A stretch of DNA of 5,075 nt from an uncultured Armatimonadota bacterium (GTDB lineage Bacteria > Armatimonadota > Fimbriimonadia > Fimbriimonadales > Fimbriimonadaceae), in the NCBI GenBank assembly GCA_946478935.1, contig CAMLEL010000218.1, positions 1 through 5,075 on the forward strand, written 5' to 3'. This document shows, piece after piece, positions 1 to 5,075 of this stretch (position 1 is its first letter; each line of letters begins with the position of its first letter). The notes under the pieces were generated by a model. That model was not told the origin of the DNA and did not search any database. It worked only from the letters and a program-made list of their open reading frames with translations. A program made the position numbers and the translations under genes.

Positions 1-68
1 GCGCCGCTGGAGCATTTCCGGGGCGCGAGGCGGTCCCGCTACCCTTCGGCCGCCCGCCAAGCCTTCGG
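1..68. other. GC-rich noncoding 3' flank of the fucosidase gene
   Basis: No coding region is supported here. The stretch is rich in short inverted repeats: GCGCC at 1-5 faces GGCGC at 22-26, GGCGG at 29-33 faces CCGCC at 50-54, and AGCC at 60-63 faces GGCT at 67-70 around a TTC loop that overlaps the fucosidase stop codon. CCTTCGGC occurs twice as a direct repeat (43-50 and 62-69). For the leftward fucosidase transcript this could act as a 3' structure, but no T-run follows it, so it is not a canonical intrinsic terminator. It may be part of a dispersed intergenic repeat; that is inference only. Confidence 0.4.
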
Positions 69-1358
69 CTAGCTCCTCCCCGGACTGAGGGAGGTGGTGA
101 ACGGTATCTCGAACTCCACTTTGACCACCGTGCAGTCCGGGTAGATCAGGGAGTCCTCGAAGTCGAGCGGGAAGTCGATGTAGAGGTTGCCGGGAATGTT
201 GCACCAGTCCGCGCTGCCAATACGCTTGTAAGTCAGCTCCTGTCCGGATCCCACGACTGTTATGCGCTTGATAATGCCCAAGACTCCGCGAACCACAATT
301 TGATCGACGGGCACATCGAAGAAAAAAAGGTTCAGCTCCTTGCCGTCCTGGGAGGTCGTGGTGGGGCCGTAGAAAAGCCCCGCCGGGATGCCCGCGCGGG
401 TGCCGTAGATGGCGGAGGCGTGCTTCTTCATCCACCGCCCCAGCCCCTCCAGGCGGTCGACCTGCTCGGGCTGGAGGGTGCCGTCCTCGTAGGGGCCGAC
501 GTCGAGCAGGACGTTGCCGCCGAGCCCGAAGCACTCCGCGCACAGCCGCACGATCTGGCGGGTGGACTTGTGGTTCTTATCCTGCACCTGGTAGCCCCAG
601 GAGTCGTTGATGGTGACGCAGAACTCCCACGGTCCCTCGGGCGCGACCACCGGCTGGCCCTGCTCGGGAGTGGCGTAGTCGCCGTATCCGAGCATGCGCG
701 AGTTGATGACGACCTCGGGCTGCATGGCGTGGATCTCGTCGCGGAGCTCCCTCATGCGGAACTGGCGCTCGTCGCGCTCCCAGTCGCCGTCGAACCAGAG
801 GAGGTCGACCTTGCCGAATTGGGTGCAGAGTTCTTTGATCTGGGCTCTATGGAACTTGAGGTAGTTCTCCCATCTTTCCTCGCTTTCCTGGCCCTTGCGG
901 GGATAGGCAAATGGGTTGAGCTGGTCGTCGGGATCGTCCTTGTGGCGCTCGGGGCGGACGGTGGCGTAGTCGGGGTGGGACCAGTCGAGTTGGGAGAAGT
1001 AGAAGCCGACTTTGAGATTGTGGCGTCTTAGGGCCTCCGCGTATGGGGTGATGAGGTCGCGCTTGGCGGGGGTGGCTTTAACGGTGCTGAGGTCGTTGGC
1101 TTGGGTGTCCCAGAGGGCGACGCCGTCGTGGTGCTTGGTCGTGAGGACGGCGTACTTGGCCCCGGCGCGCTCGAAGAGGTCCGCCCAGGCTTCGGGGTCG
1201 TATTCGGAGGCGGTGAAGCCGTCGCACTGCGCCATGTAGTCGGCGTGGCTGATCTTGCCGTTGAAGAACGCCCAGGACTCGTCGATCCCCTTGACCGCGT
1301 AGATTCCGTAGTGGATGAAAATGCCGAGTTTGGCGTCGAGGAACCAGTCCTGCATCAT
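69..1358 (-). CDS. GH29 alpha-L-fucosidase-like glycoside hydrolase
   Basis: Probable retaining exo-glycosidase removing terminal alpha-L-fucose from oligosaccharides or glycoconjugates. The 429-residue protein shows GH29 landmarks in order: WFLDAKLGIFIHYG at residues 5-18, KYAVLTTKHHDG at 68-79 (substrate-binding histidines), DLLWFDGDW at 185-193 with Asp190 as the predicted nucleophile, PWEFCVTINDSWGY at 243-256 with Glu245 a tentative acid/base candidate, and GGNVLLDVGP at 280-289. After about residue 320 a beta-rich C-terminal domain is expected. No signal peptide or lipobox is visible, so it is probably cytoplasmic and would act on imported sugars. The N-terminus matches the start of the family core, so ATG 1358 (or the next ATG, 1355) is a sound start although no well-placed SD is seen. 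The nearest purine-rich site (AAAGGA, 1375-1380) is 16 nt away and better placed for an out-of-frame GTG. GC is higher in the middle of the gene than in der. No sugar transporter or regulator lies nearby. The family call is strong; the exact substrate is not. Confidence 0.9.
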   Translation of the reverse strand: MMQDWFLDAKLGIFIHYGIYAVKGIDESWAFFNGKISHADYMAQCDGFTASEYDPEAWADLFERAGAKYAVLTTKHHDGVALWDTQANDLSTVKATPAKRDLITPYAEALRRHNLKVGFYFSQLDWSHPDYATVRPERHKDDPDDQLNPFAYPRKGQESEERWENYLKFHRAQIKELCTQFGKVDLLWFDGDWERDERQFRMRELRDEIHAMQPEVVINSRMLGYGDYATPEQGQPVVAPEGPWEFCVTINDSWGYQVQDKNHKSTRQIVRLCAECFGLGGNVLLDVGPYEDGTLQPEQVDRLEGLGRWMKKHASAIYGTRAGIPAGLFYGPTTTSQDGKELNLFFFDVPVDQIVVRGVLGIIKRITVVGSGQELTYKRIGSADWCNIPGNLYIDFPLDFEDSLIYPDCTVVKVEFEIPFTTSLSPGRS

Positions 1359-1368
1359 GTTGCACGGG

Positions 1369-1374
1369 AGTTTA
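1369..1374 (-). promoter_or_regulatory. Possible -10 element (TAAACT) of the fucosidase gene
   Basis: Read on the minus strand, TAAACT fits TANNNT and ends 10 nt before ATG 1358, which would give an mRNA with almost no leader. No -35 match was found at 17 nt upstream. This is a weak call, resting mainly on the similar placement of TANNNT hexamers before three other genes in the window. Confidence 0.2.
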
Positions 1375-1417
1375 TCCTTTGGAAGTGTGCGACGCGAGCC
1401 GCGTTTTTCTCCCCGGA

Positions 1418-1433
1418 GCCGAATGAATTCGGC
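1418..1433. repeat. Perfect palindromic hairpin in the der-fucosidase gap
   Basis: GCCGAATGAATTCGGC forms a 7-bp stem around a GA dinucleotide (in practice a 6-bp stem with a 4-nt loop). It lies between the der 3' end and the fucosidase start, both transcribed leftward. No T-run follows it on the minus strand, where an A-run occurs instead, so it is not a typical intrinsic terminator. It could be an RNA structure or a protein-binding palindrome. Confidence 0.4.
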
Positions 1434-1460
1434 GATCCCAGCAGGATTCCTAACACTCGG

Positions 1461-1510
1461 CTACACGACCAAGATGGTCGTGATACACATGGGATGGAAG
1501 CCCATGCTAC
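1461..1510. repeat. Tandem hairpin repeat array abutting the der stop codon
   Basis: Two hairpins sit side by side. The first, 1464-1482, is CACCACGACC-like in layout but reads CACGACCA, loop AGA, TGGTCGTG: an 8-bp perfect stem. The second, 1488-1506, is CATGGG, loop ATGGAAG, CCCATG: a 6-bp perfect stem. Each hairpin is followed by a TAC-containing tetranucleotide (ATAC at 1483-1486, CTAC at 1507-1510), and CTAC also occurs at the left edge (1461-1464), giving a unit of roughly 22-24 bp. The right-hand CTAC contains the der stop codon (TAG on the minus strand, 1507-1509). The layout suggests a dispersed REP-like intergenic repeat that may also stabilise or end the der transcript. No T-run is present. 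Membership of a genome-wide family is inferred from shape, not shown. Confidence 0.5.
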
Positions 1511-2856
1511 TGCCGGTCTTTGTGGCTGTGCCGCGCGCTGATCTGGATCGGGGTTCCCTCCAAGGGATAGGCCGCACGAATCTTGTTGATCAGATACCGC
1601 TCGTAGGAGAAGTGCAACAGGTCGGGGTCATTGCAAAAGAGCGCGAACTTGGGCGGGCGGGTGCTGACCTGCGTCGCGTAATAGATTTTGAGCGCCCTCC
1701 CCTTGCTGGTGTACGGTCGGGAAAATACCGCATCTTGAATCAGCTTGTTCAGCTGTCCGGTCGAGATGCGGAATGAATAATTCTCGACGGCCTGGATAAC
1801 AGCGTCCAATACCGGCTCAAGCCCTGCCGACTCCGTCGCGCTGGTGAAAGCGACCTTGGCATAGCCCAACTCGGGAAGCTCGTTCTCAATGATCCGCTTC
1901 ATGTCCTTCTTAATCAACGAGCGCTGCTTGGGCAAGCCGTCCGGCGGCTCCTTGACGTCCCACTTGTTGACCGCGAAGACGCATGCCTTGCCCGCGTCGA
2001 AGGCGAGTTTGGCGATCCGCTTGTCACCATCAGTCAAGCCTTCGTTGCCGTCGATCACCACCAGGGCACATTCGGAACGCTCGATCGCCTTTTGAGCCCG
2101 ATTGACCATGTAGTACTCGACGGTGCCCTGAATCTTGCCACGCCTTCGGATTCCGGCGGTGTCGATGAGGCGAAACTTCTCATCGCGATACTCCAGGAGC
2201 GTGTCGATTGCGTCACGCGTGGTTCCGGCGATGTCGGACACAATCATCCGCTGTTCACCGGTAAAGGCGTTGACCAGCGAAGACTTTCCAACATTGGGTC
2301 GACCGACAATTGCCACGCGAATCTCCTCGACGATCTCCTCATCCTTTTTCATTCGAGGAAGGCCAGTGACGACTTCATCCAGAAGGTCGGCGACGCCACG
2401 TCCATGCAAACCTGACACCGGCCAAACTTCGCCGAGCCCCAGCTCGTAAAACTCGGTGACGTACGAGTCACGGCCAGGATGGTCTGCCTTGTTGACGACG
2501 ATGTAGACCGGCGTCTTGATGCCGCGCAGCTTGTTGGCAAGGTCCCGATCATCTGGATTGACGCCCGACGTGACATCGGCTAAAAACAACACTGCGTCGG
2601 CTTCAGCCAGGGCCACATCGGCTTGCACCCGAATCTGCTCGGCGAGCGGGTCTTCCTCTTGAAAAACGATGCCGCCAGTGTCGACCACCACGAAGGGCTT
2701 TCCGTTCCATTCAGCTTCGGCATAGAGGCGGTCCCTGGTGATTCCCGGAGTGTCCTCCACCACCGCCACGCGCTTCTTGATCACCCTGTTGAACAGGGTG
2801 CTTTTCCCGACGTTCGGGCGACCAACTATAACGACGACGGGCAGTTTAGATCGCAT
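1507..2856 (-). CDS. der: Ribosome biogenesis GTPase Der (EngA)
   Basis: Essential GTPase that acts in the cytoplasm on late assembly of the 50S ribosomal subunit. The 449-residue protein is of normal family length and has the diagnostic tandem G domains plus a C-terminal KH-like domain. Domain 1: GRPNVGKST 12-20, DTPGITRD 35-42, DTGG 59-62, NKAD 122-125. An acidic linker (about 167-178) leads to domain 2: GRPNVGKSS 185-193, GTTRD 211-215, DTAG 232-235, NKWD 297-300, TSA 338-340. The KH-like domain spans about 365-440 and contains the typical TSKGRALKIYY and GTPI segments. All nucleotide-binding motifs are intact. ATG 2856 gives the usual few residues before the first P-loop strand. No SD is visible upstream, but a TANNNT hexamer ends 8 nt before the ATG. 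It is transcribed divergently from the barrel gene. Its stop codon lies inside a hairpin repeat array, and the tail after GTPIQIS is short and polar. Confidence 0.98.
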   Translation of the reverse strand: MRSKLPVVVIVGRPNVGKSTLFNRVIKKRVAVVEDTPGITRDRLYAEAEWNGKPFVVVDTGGIVFQEEDPLAEQIRVQADVALAEADAVLFLADVTSGVNPDDRDLANKLRGIKTPVYIVVNKADHPGRDSYVTEFYELGLGEVWPVSGLHGRGVADLLDEVVTGLPRMKKDEEIVEEIRVAIVGRPNVGKSSLVNAFTGEQRMIVSDIAGTTRDAIDTLLEYRDEKFRLIDTAGIRRRGKIQGTVEYYMVNRAQKAIERSECALVVIDGNEGLTDGDKRIAKLAFDAGKACVFAVNKWDVKEPPDGLPKQRSLIKKDMKRIIENELPELGYAKVAFTSATESAGLEPVLDAVIQAVENYSFRISTGQLNKLIQDAVFSRPYTSKGRALKIYYATQVSTRPPKFALFCNDPDLLHFSYERYLINKIRAAYPLEGTPIQISARHSHKDRQ

Positions 2857-2931
2857 CGGGGATCACGTTAAGGTACCCGACCAACGTCCCAGCGAACTGA
2901 GACGGTCCTGCAATGATATCGTTGAAGGAGT
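2857..2931. promoter_or_regulatory. Divergent intergenic region between der and the barrel gene
   Basis: These 75 bp must carry the promoter of the rightward barrel gene and probably that of der, unless the latter lies within the barrel gene. I see TAACGT on the minus strand at 2865-2870, ending 8 nt before the der ATG, and TATCGT on the plus strand at 2917-2922, ending 9 nt before ATG 2932. Both fit a loose -10 pattern (TANNNT), but neither has a clear TTGACA-like partner at 16-18 nt. Promoter positions are therefore only suggested. Confidence 0.35.
2924..2930 (+). promoter_or_regulatory. Shine-Dalgarno GAAGGAG that bears on the barrel gene start
   Basis: GAAGGAG is the strongest ribosome-binding site in the window. 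It lies only 1 nt before ATG 2932, which is too close for normal SD use, but 7 nt before the in-frame TTG at 2938. If it is used, translation would begin at TTG 2938 and give a protein starting MKTTT, a typical signal-peptide N-terminus. Confidence 0.6.
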
Positions 2932-3519
2932 ATGAACTTGAAAACGACGACGGCAATCGGGCTGGCGATCGTGGGGGGAATCGCACAGGCTTCGGACAAT
3001 GAAATCAAGCTGCGCAGTTTGGTTGCGCCATCTTACTACTTCCAGATTTTCGGCGGACAGTCGATGACAATTTTAGGTTCAGAAGACAAGAGAACGGCCT
3101 TCGGAATCGGAGTCGCCTACGGCAGGCCTGAACCAAGATTCCATATCGATGGAACTGGCGCCCAATTGGTTTACGAAGTGTATTACGACCACAGCTCCAG
3201 TCGAGGCGCAAGTGGCCAGCCTGCGAATGAGACCGATTCGTTTGGCGCATTGGCCTACGCCCGATACCGATGGCCGATGCGCGAAGGGTTTGGCTTTTAC
3301 GCGACGGCGGGATGGGGCTTGCAATACTCTGATCGCCCGACCGTCGACTTGGACAGTCGGTTGAACTCTACGCCGATGGTTGGGTTTGGAATTGCCTGGG
3401 ATACCGGAGAGGGCGAAGGCAGCATCGGCCTGCGATTTCTCCATATATCGAACGCGGGGATCGTTGGGCGCAATCAGGGGCAGAATCAATTGCACCTGGT
3501 CTATTCCTGGCGGTTTTGA
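2932..3519 (+). CDS. PagL-like outer-membrane beta-barrel (acyloxyacyl hydrolase / lipid A deacylase family)
   Basis: Small outer-membrane barrel related to lipid A 3-O-deacylase PagL, which trims the 3-O-linked acyl chain of lipid A. The 195-residue precursor has a Sec signal peptide (about residues 1-20, cleavage after AQA), alternating amphipathic strands rich in Tyr, Gly and Phe, and a terminal Phe (YSWRF) typical of outer-membrane barrels. The family signature is RFLHISNAG at 168-176, with His171 and Ser173 matching the catalytic His-x-Ser, followed by NQGQN at 181-185. In Pseudomonas PagL the third catalytic residue, Glu, lies 14 residues after the His; here that position is Asn185, so deacylase activity is uncertain and a related or purely structural role is possible. 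SD spacing favours TTG 2938 over ATG 2932 as the start. The gene stands alone on the plus strand, divergent from der, and its last 19 bp overlap the TrmB-type gene tail to tail. Confidence 0.75.
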   Translation: MNLKTTTAIGLAIVGGIAQASDNEIKLRSLVAPSYYFQIFGGQSMTILGSEDKRTAFGIGVAYGRPEPRFHIDGTGAQLVYEVYYDHSSSRGASGQPANETDSFGALAYARYRWPMREGFGFYATAGWGLQYSDRPTVDLDSRLNSTPMVGFGIAWDTGEGEGSIGLRFLHISNAGIVGRNQGQNQLHLVYSWRF

Positions 3520-4259
3520 AACCGGTTCCAGCCATCCACAATTCGCTGGATGCGGCTCCGCTTTTCGTCTAGGGCGAGAAGATGCGCCACTTGCCCCAGG
3601 GCGAGTTGGGCGGCTAGGCTTTCCTCGATTGAGCTGCCAAGGATAGCGCTGCGACTCCAGTAGGCGTCCGATGAGGTTCCAAGCATAAACTCGTTAGCAT
3701 CGGCAACTGCGACGAGGCTATCTGGCTTGGCTCCGGACAAAGTGGAGGAATCAAAGTCGTTGTTGGCGATGGGTTCCGGCGAAACCAATGCGACCGCCAC
3801 ACCCCGTGCGAGAGCAGCAGTCAAGTCGTTCTGCAGTTCGACCGCGGTCTCGCCTGAGCACCTGACTAGAAATGAACGCTTTGCTCCCCGTGCCATTTGC
3901 AACAGCTTCCCCGTGATCTGTTCAGCAGAGGTCAGCCGATAAACCCGCTCATCGTCGACGGGCGCCCGGCGTGTGGTCAGCGCTTTTTCAGCGGCTTTCC
4001 GATTGGCTTCGAAATCGCGCTGCAAGCGAGCCATTAATTCTTTGGGTGGCAATGCGCGGCAAAGGCGGCTTGCTCCTTCCTCCACCAAAATGGCTCCTTT
4101 CGCCTGCAGGCTCTGGATGCCCTTGTAGGTGTTTGCCGCAGGCTTGTTGATGCCCTGTGCGATTCGATAGCCGGTGGCCGGAGACTCCTGGCAAAGAAAG
4201 GCATAGATCTCGGACTCCAATGCGGTGAATCCGAACGGGACCAATATGTCGGCAGCCAT
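3501..4259 (-). CDS. TrmB-type HTH transcriptional regulator
   Basis: DNA-binding regulator of the TrmB family, common in archaea (sugar-responsive repressors and activators) and patchily present in bacteria. The 252-residue protein begins with a winged helix-turn-helix (about 10-70): FGFTALESEIYAFL, then ATGYRIAQGINKPAANTYKGIQSLQAKGAILVEEG, matching the family pattern of helix 1, recognition helix and wing. A charged, probably coiled-coil segment (about 72-97) follows, then a C-terminal effector or dimerisation region (about 105-230) that includes LTAALARGVAVALVSPEP, resembling the phospholipase D-like fold of TrmB C-termini. No ligand can be predicted. ATG 4259 is the only usual upstream start, because an in-frame TAA lies 12 nt before it. 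AGGAG ends only 1 nt from the ATG, so SD-led initiation is doubtful and a leaderless mRNA is plausible. The gene follows the phosphatase gene by 38 nt on the same strand, and an imperfect palindrome covers its start, suggesting autoregulation. Confidence 0.85.
   Translation of the reverse strand: MAADILVPFGFTALESEIYAFLCQESPATGYRIAQGINKPAANTYKGIQSLQAKGAILVEEGASRLCRALPPKELMARLQRDFEANRKAAEKALTTRRAPVDDERVYRLTSAEQITGKLLQMARGAKRSFLVRCSGETAVELQNDLTAALARGVAVALVSPEPIANNDFDSSTLSGAKPDSLVAVADANEFMLGTSSDAYWSRSAILGSSIEESLAAQLALGQVAHLLALDEKRSRIQRIVDGWNRFQNRQE
3507..3531. terminator. Possible bidirectional hairpin at the convergent gene junction
   Basis: CTGG plus CGGTT (3507-3515) can pair with AACCG (3520-3524) and CCAG (3528-3531), leaving a 3-nt bulge (GTT) and a small loop. 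The structure overlaps the last codons of both the barrel gene and the TrmB-type gene. No T-run follows on either strand, so efficient intrinsic termination is doubtful. It is the only plausible termination structure at this tail-to-tail overlap. Confidence 0.25.
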
Positions 4260-4278
4260 GCTCCTATATTAGTAGCAT
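4258..4278. promoter_or_regulatory. Imperfect 21-bp palindrome over the TrmB-type gene start, candidate operator
   Basis: On the plus strand ATGCT (4258-4262) is mirrored by AGCAT (4274-4278), and inside these arms three further position pairs match, giving 8 of 10 complementary pairs around one central base. It covers the predicted -10 hexamer and the first bases of the TrmB-type gene. A dimeric regulator bound here would block the promoter, so autoregulation is the natural reading. The symmetry is seen in the sequence; binding is inferred. Confidence 0.45.
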
Positions 4279-4294
4279 TTATTAAGAAGGCCAA
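4266..4294 (-). promoter_or_regulatory. Sigma70-like promoter of the TrmB-type gene, probably giving a leaderless mRNA
   Basis: On the minus strand TTGGCC (4289-4294, 4 of 6 to TTGACA) is followed after exactly 17 nt by TAATAT (4266-4271, 4 of 6 to TATAAT). Six nucleotides separate the -10 from ATG 4259, which puts the expected transcription start on or next to the A of the start codon. The promoter begins just after the phosphatase stop codon, so the regulator gene can be transcribed independently as well as by read-through. Confidence 0.45.
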
Positions 4295-4297
4295 ACA

Positions 4298-5065
4298 TTA
4301 TTCGGGTACTTGAACCAGTTCATCCACCCGCACCAGCACAACCGTCGTGTTGTCGCTTCCTCCGCCCAAGAGAGCTTGACCGACAAGTTTCCATGCAATC
4401 TCGCTGGGCGCACCGTTTGCCATGGATTCCGCGATGCGATCATCAGACACGTGGTTCAGAAGGCCGTCCGAGCAGACAAGGTAGAGATCGCCCGCTCGCA
4501 GATCATGCTCATTTACGTCCGGGATCAGATTGTCTTCCGTCCCCACAGCCCTTGTAAGGACATGCCGATAAGGGTGCTGTTCTGCTTCCTCAAGCGTTAG
4601 GGCGCCACTGCGGATCGCTTCCTCGATGTAGGTGTGATCCTGGGTCAGCATTGTCAATTCCCCATCGCGCAGACGGTAAACCCGGGAATCACCCACCTGA
4701 ATGGTATAGGCGCGATCTTGCAGCAAAACCAATCCGCTGAGCGTGGTTCCCATGCCTCTTCGTGAAGGCACGGCCCGGGCCACATCCAAAACATACCGAT
4801 TGGCGGCGATGACGCCGCCCGTCATTGCGACCGTCGGCTCCGTGGCAGGATGGTTCAAGTACACGTCGATGAAGGTCTTGGCCGTGAGTTCGCTGGCGAT
4901 TTGGCCAGCGGCATGCCCTCCCATACCATCGCAAACCAGGAAGACCAAGCCCCGAGAAGCGAGCGTGGCATCGTCCTCGGGGAGAAAATATTCGAACTTA
5001 TCCTCGTTGTTTTCACGCACCCGGCCAAGATCCGTCTTGCAGGCCACCGTGACTCGGGGGCGCAC
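4298..5065 (-). CDS. PP2C-type (PPM family) Ser/Thr protein phosphatase; 5' end may extend past the window
   Basis: Metal-dependent phosphatase that removes phosphate from Ser/Thr residues, usually opposing a Hanks-type (PknB-like) kinase in the cytoplasm. The 255-residue product is the normal length for a single-domain bacterial Stp/PrpC-type enzyme. Motifs in order: GRVRENNEDKF 14-24 (Asp22), VCDGMGGHAAG 44-54 (metal ligand Asp46), GMGTTLSG 104-111, VGDSRVYRLR 124-133, LTRAVGT 170-176, CSDGLLNHVSD 198-208 (metal ligand Asp200) and GGSDNTTVVLV 235-245 (metal ligand Asp238). All the core acidic ligands are present. No membrane segment or accessory domain is seen. The listed start is GTG 5065, but the frame stays open through AAA CTG CGG to the window edge and no SD is visible, so the true start may lie upstream. 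The partner kinase is not in the window. A TrmB-type gene follows 38 nt downstream on the same strand. Confidence 0.93.
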   Translation of the reverse strand: MRPRVTVACKTDLGRVRENNEDKFEYFLPEDDATLASRGLVFLVCDGMGGHAAGQIASELTAKTFIDVYLNHPATEPTVAMTGGVIAANRYVLDVARAVPSRRGMGTTLSGLVLLQDRAYTIQVGDSRVYRLRDGELTMLTQDHTYIEEAIRSGALTLEEAEQHPYRHVLTRAVGTEDNLIPDVNEHDLRAGDLYLVCSDGLLNHVSDDRIAESMANGAPSEIAWKLVGQALLGGGSDNTTVVLVRVDELVQVPE

Positions 5066-5075
5066 CCGCAGTTTA

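Noticed and set aside
300..1031. Long plus-strand reading frame (243 codons) opposite the fucosidase gene
   Set aside because: It is a shadow of the GC-rich fucosidase codons: composition dominated by Val, Leu, Ala, Gly and Glu, no recognisable motif, while the opposite strand has full GH29 motifs.
1078..1365. Minus-strand frame starting at GTG 1365 with AAAGGA at good spacing (9 nt)
   Set aside because: The SD spacing is attractive, but the product is Arg- and Pro-rich out-of-frame translation of the fucosidase. I see no frameshift, since the fucosidase N-terminal motif is complete in its own frame.
1392..1408. ACGCG-AGC-CGCGT followed by a T-run on the plus strand, resembling a small intrinsic terminator
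   Set aside because: The stem is only 5 bp and no plus-strand gene lies upstream to be terminated.
1101..1776. Plus-strand reading frames crossing the fucosidase start, the intergenic gap and the der 3' end
   Set aside because: They run through hairpin repeats and are antisense to two well-supported genes; the translations show no domain and no ribosome-binding site was identified.
2866..2885. Interrupted inverted repeat (CGTT..GGT / ACC..AACG) in the der-barrel gap
   Set aside because: The arms match only with a 2-nt offset; too weak to call an operator.
4034..4294. Minus-strand frame from TTG 4294 overlapping the TrmB-type gene
   Set aside because: Out-of-frame shadow; the translation has no domain, while the ATG 4259 frame gives a clear winged helix.
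1..5075. Possible new defence, mobile or biosynthetic system
   Set aside because: All five genes belong to familiar families with intact motifs, and no transposase, integrase, nuclease, toxin-antitoxin pair or CRISPR array is visible on either strand.

Overview
The window reads as a stretch of ordinary chromosome from a diderm (Gram-negative-type) bacterium of moderately high GC. It carries five protein-coding genes and no RNA gene, transposase or CRISPR array that I can see. The outer-membrane barrel gene argues for an outer membrane. A bacterial TrmB-type regulator, an intracellular-looking GH29 fucosidase, start regions poor in Shine-Dalgarno (SD) sites and hairpin-rich intergenic repeats would fit Armatimonadota, Planctomycetota or a similar phylum. 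That placement is a weak inference, because no rRNA or marker comparison is possible here.

Layout, left to right. (1) 1-68 is a GC-rich noncoding tail with short inverted repeats. (2) 69-1358 (-) encodes a GH29 alpha-L-fucosidase-like glycosidase without a signal peptide. (3) 1359-1506 is an intergenic stretch with three hairpins; the last two form a small repeat-like array that runs into the der stop codon. (4) 1507-2856 (-) is der (engA), the double-GTPase ribosome assembly factor, with every G motif intact. (5) 2857-2931 is a 75-bp divergent promoter gap. (6) 2932-3519 (+) encodes a small PagL-like outer-membrane barrel whose N-terminus is ambiguous (ATG 2932 or TTG 2938) and which has Asn where the catalytic Glu of Pseudomonas PagL would align. 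(7) 3501-4259 (-) encodes a TrmB-type transcriptional regulator whose 3' end overlaps the barrel gene tail to tail by 19 bp. (8) 4260-4297 is a short AT-rich gap holding a sigma70-like promoter and, across it and the start codon, an imperfect 21-bp palindrome. (9) 4298-5065 (-) encodes a PP2C-type Ser/Thr protein phosphatase whose reading frame stays open to the right edge of the window.

The genes do not form an obvious pathway. They cover sugar hydrolysis, ribosome assembly, the outer membrane, transcriptional control and protein dephosphorylation. The only likely co-transcribed pair is the phosphatase and the TrmB regulator. The most interesting points are regulatory: the palindrome covering the -10 element and start codon of the TrmB gene (possible autoregulation of a leaderless mRNA), the recurring TANNNT hexamers just upstream of four start codons, and the hairpin repeat array that appears to supply the der stop codon. 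I found no convincing new multi-gene system.
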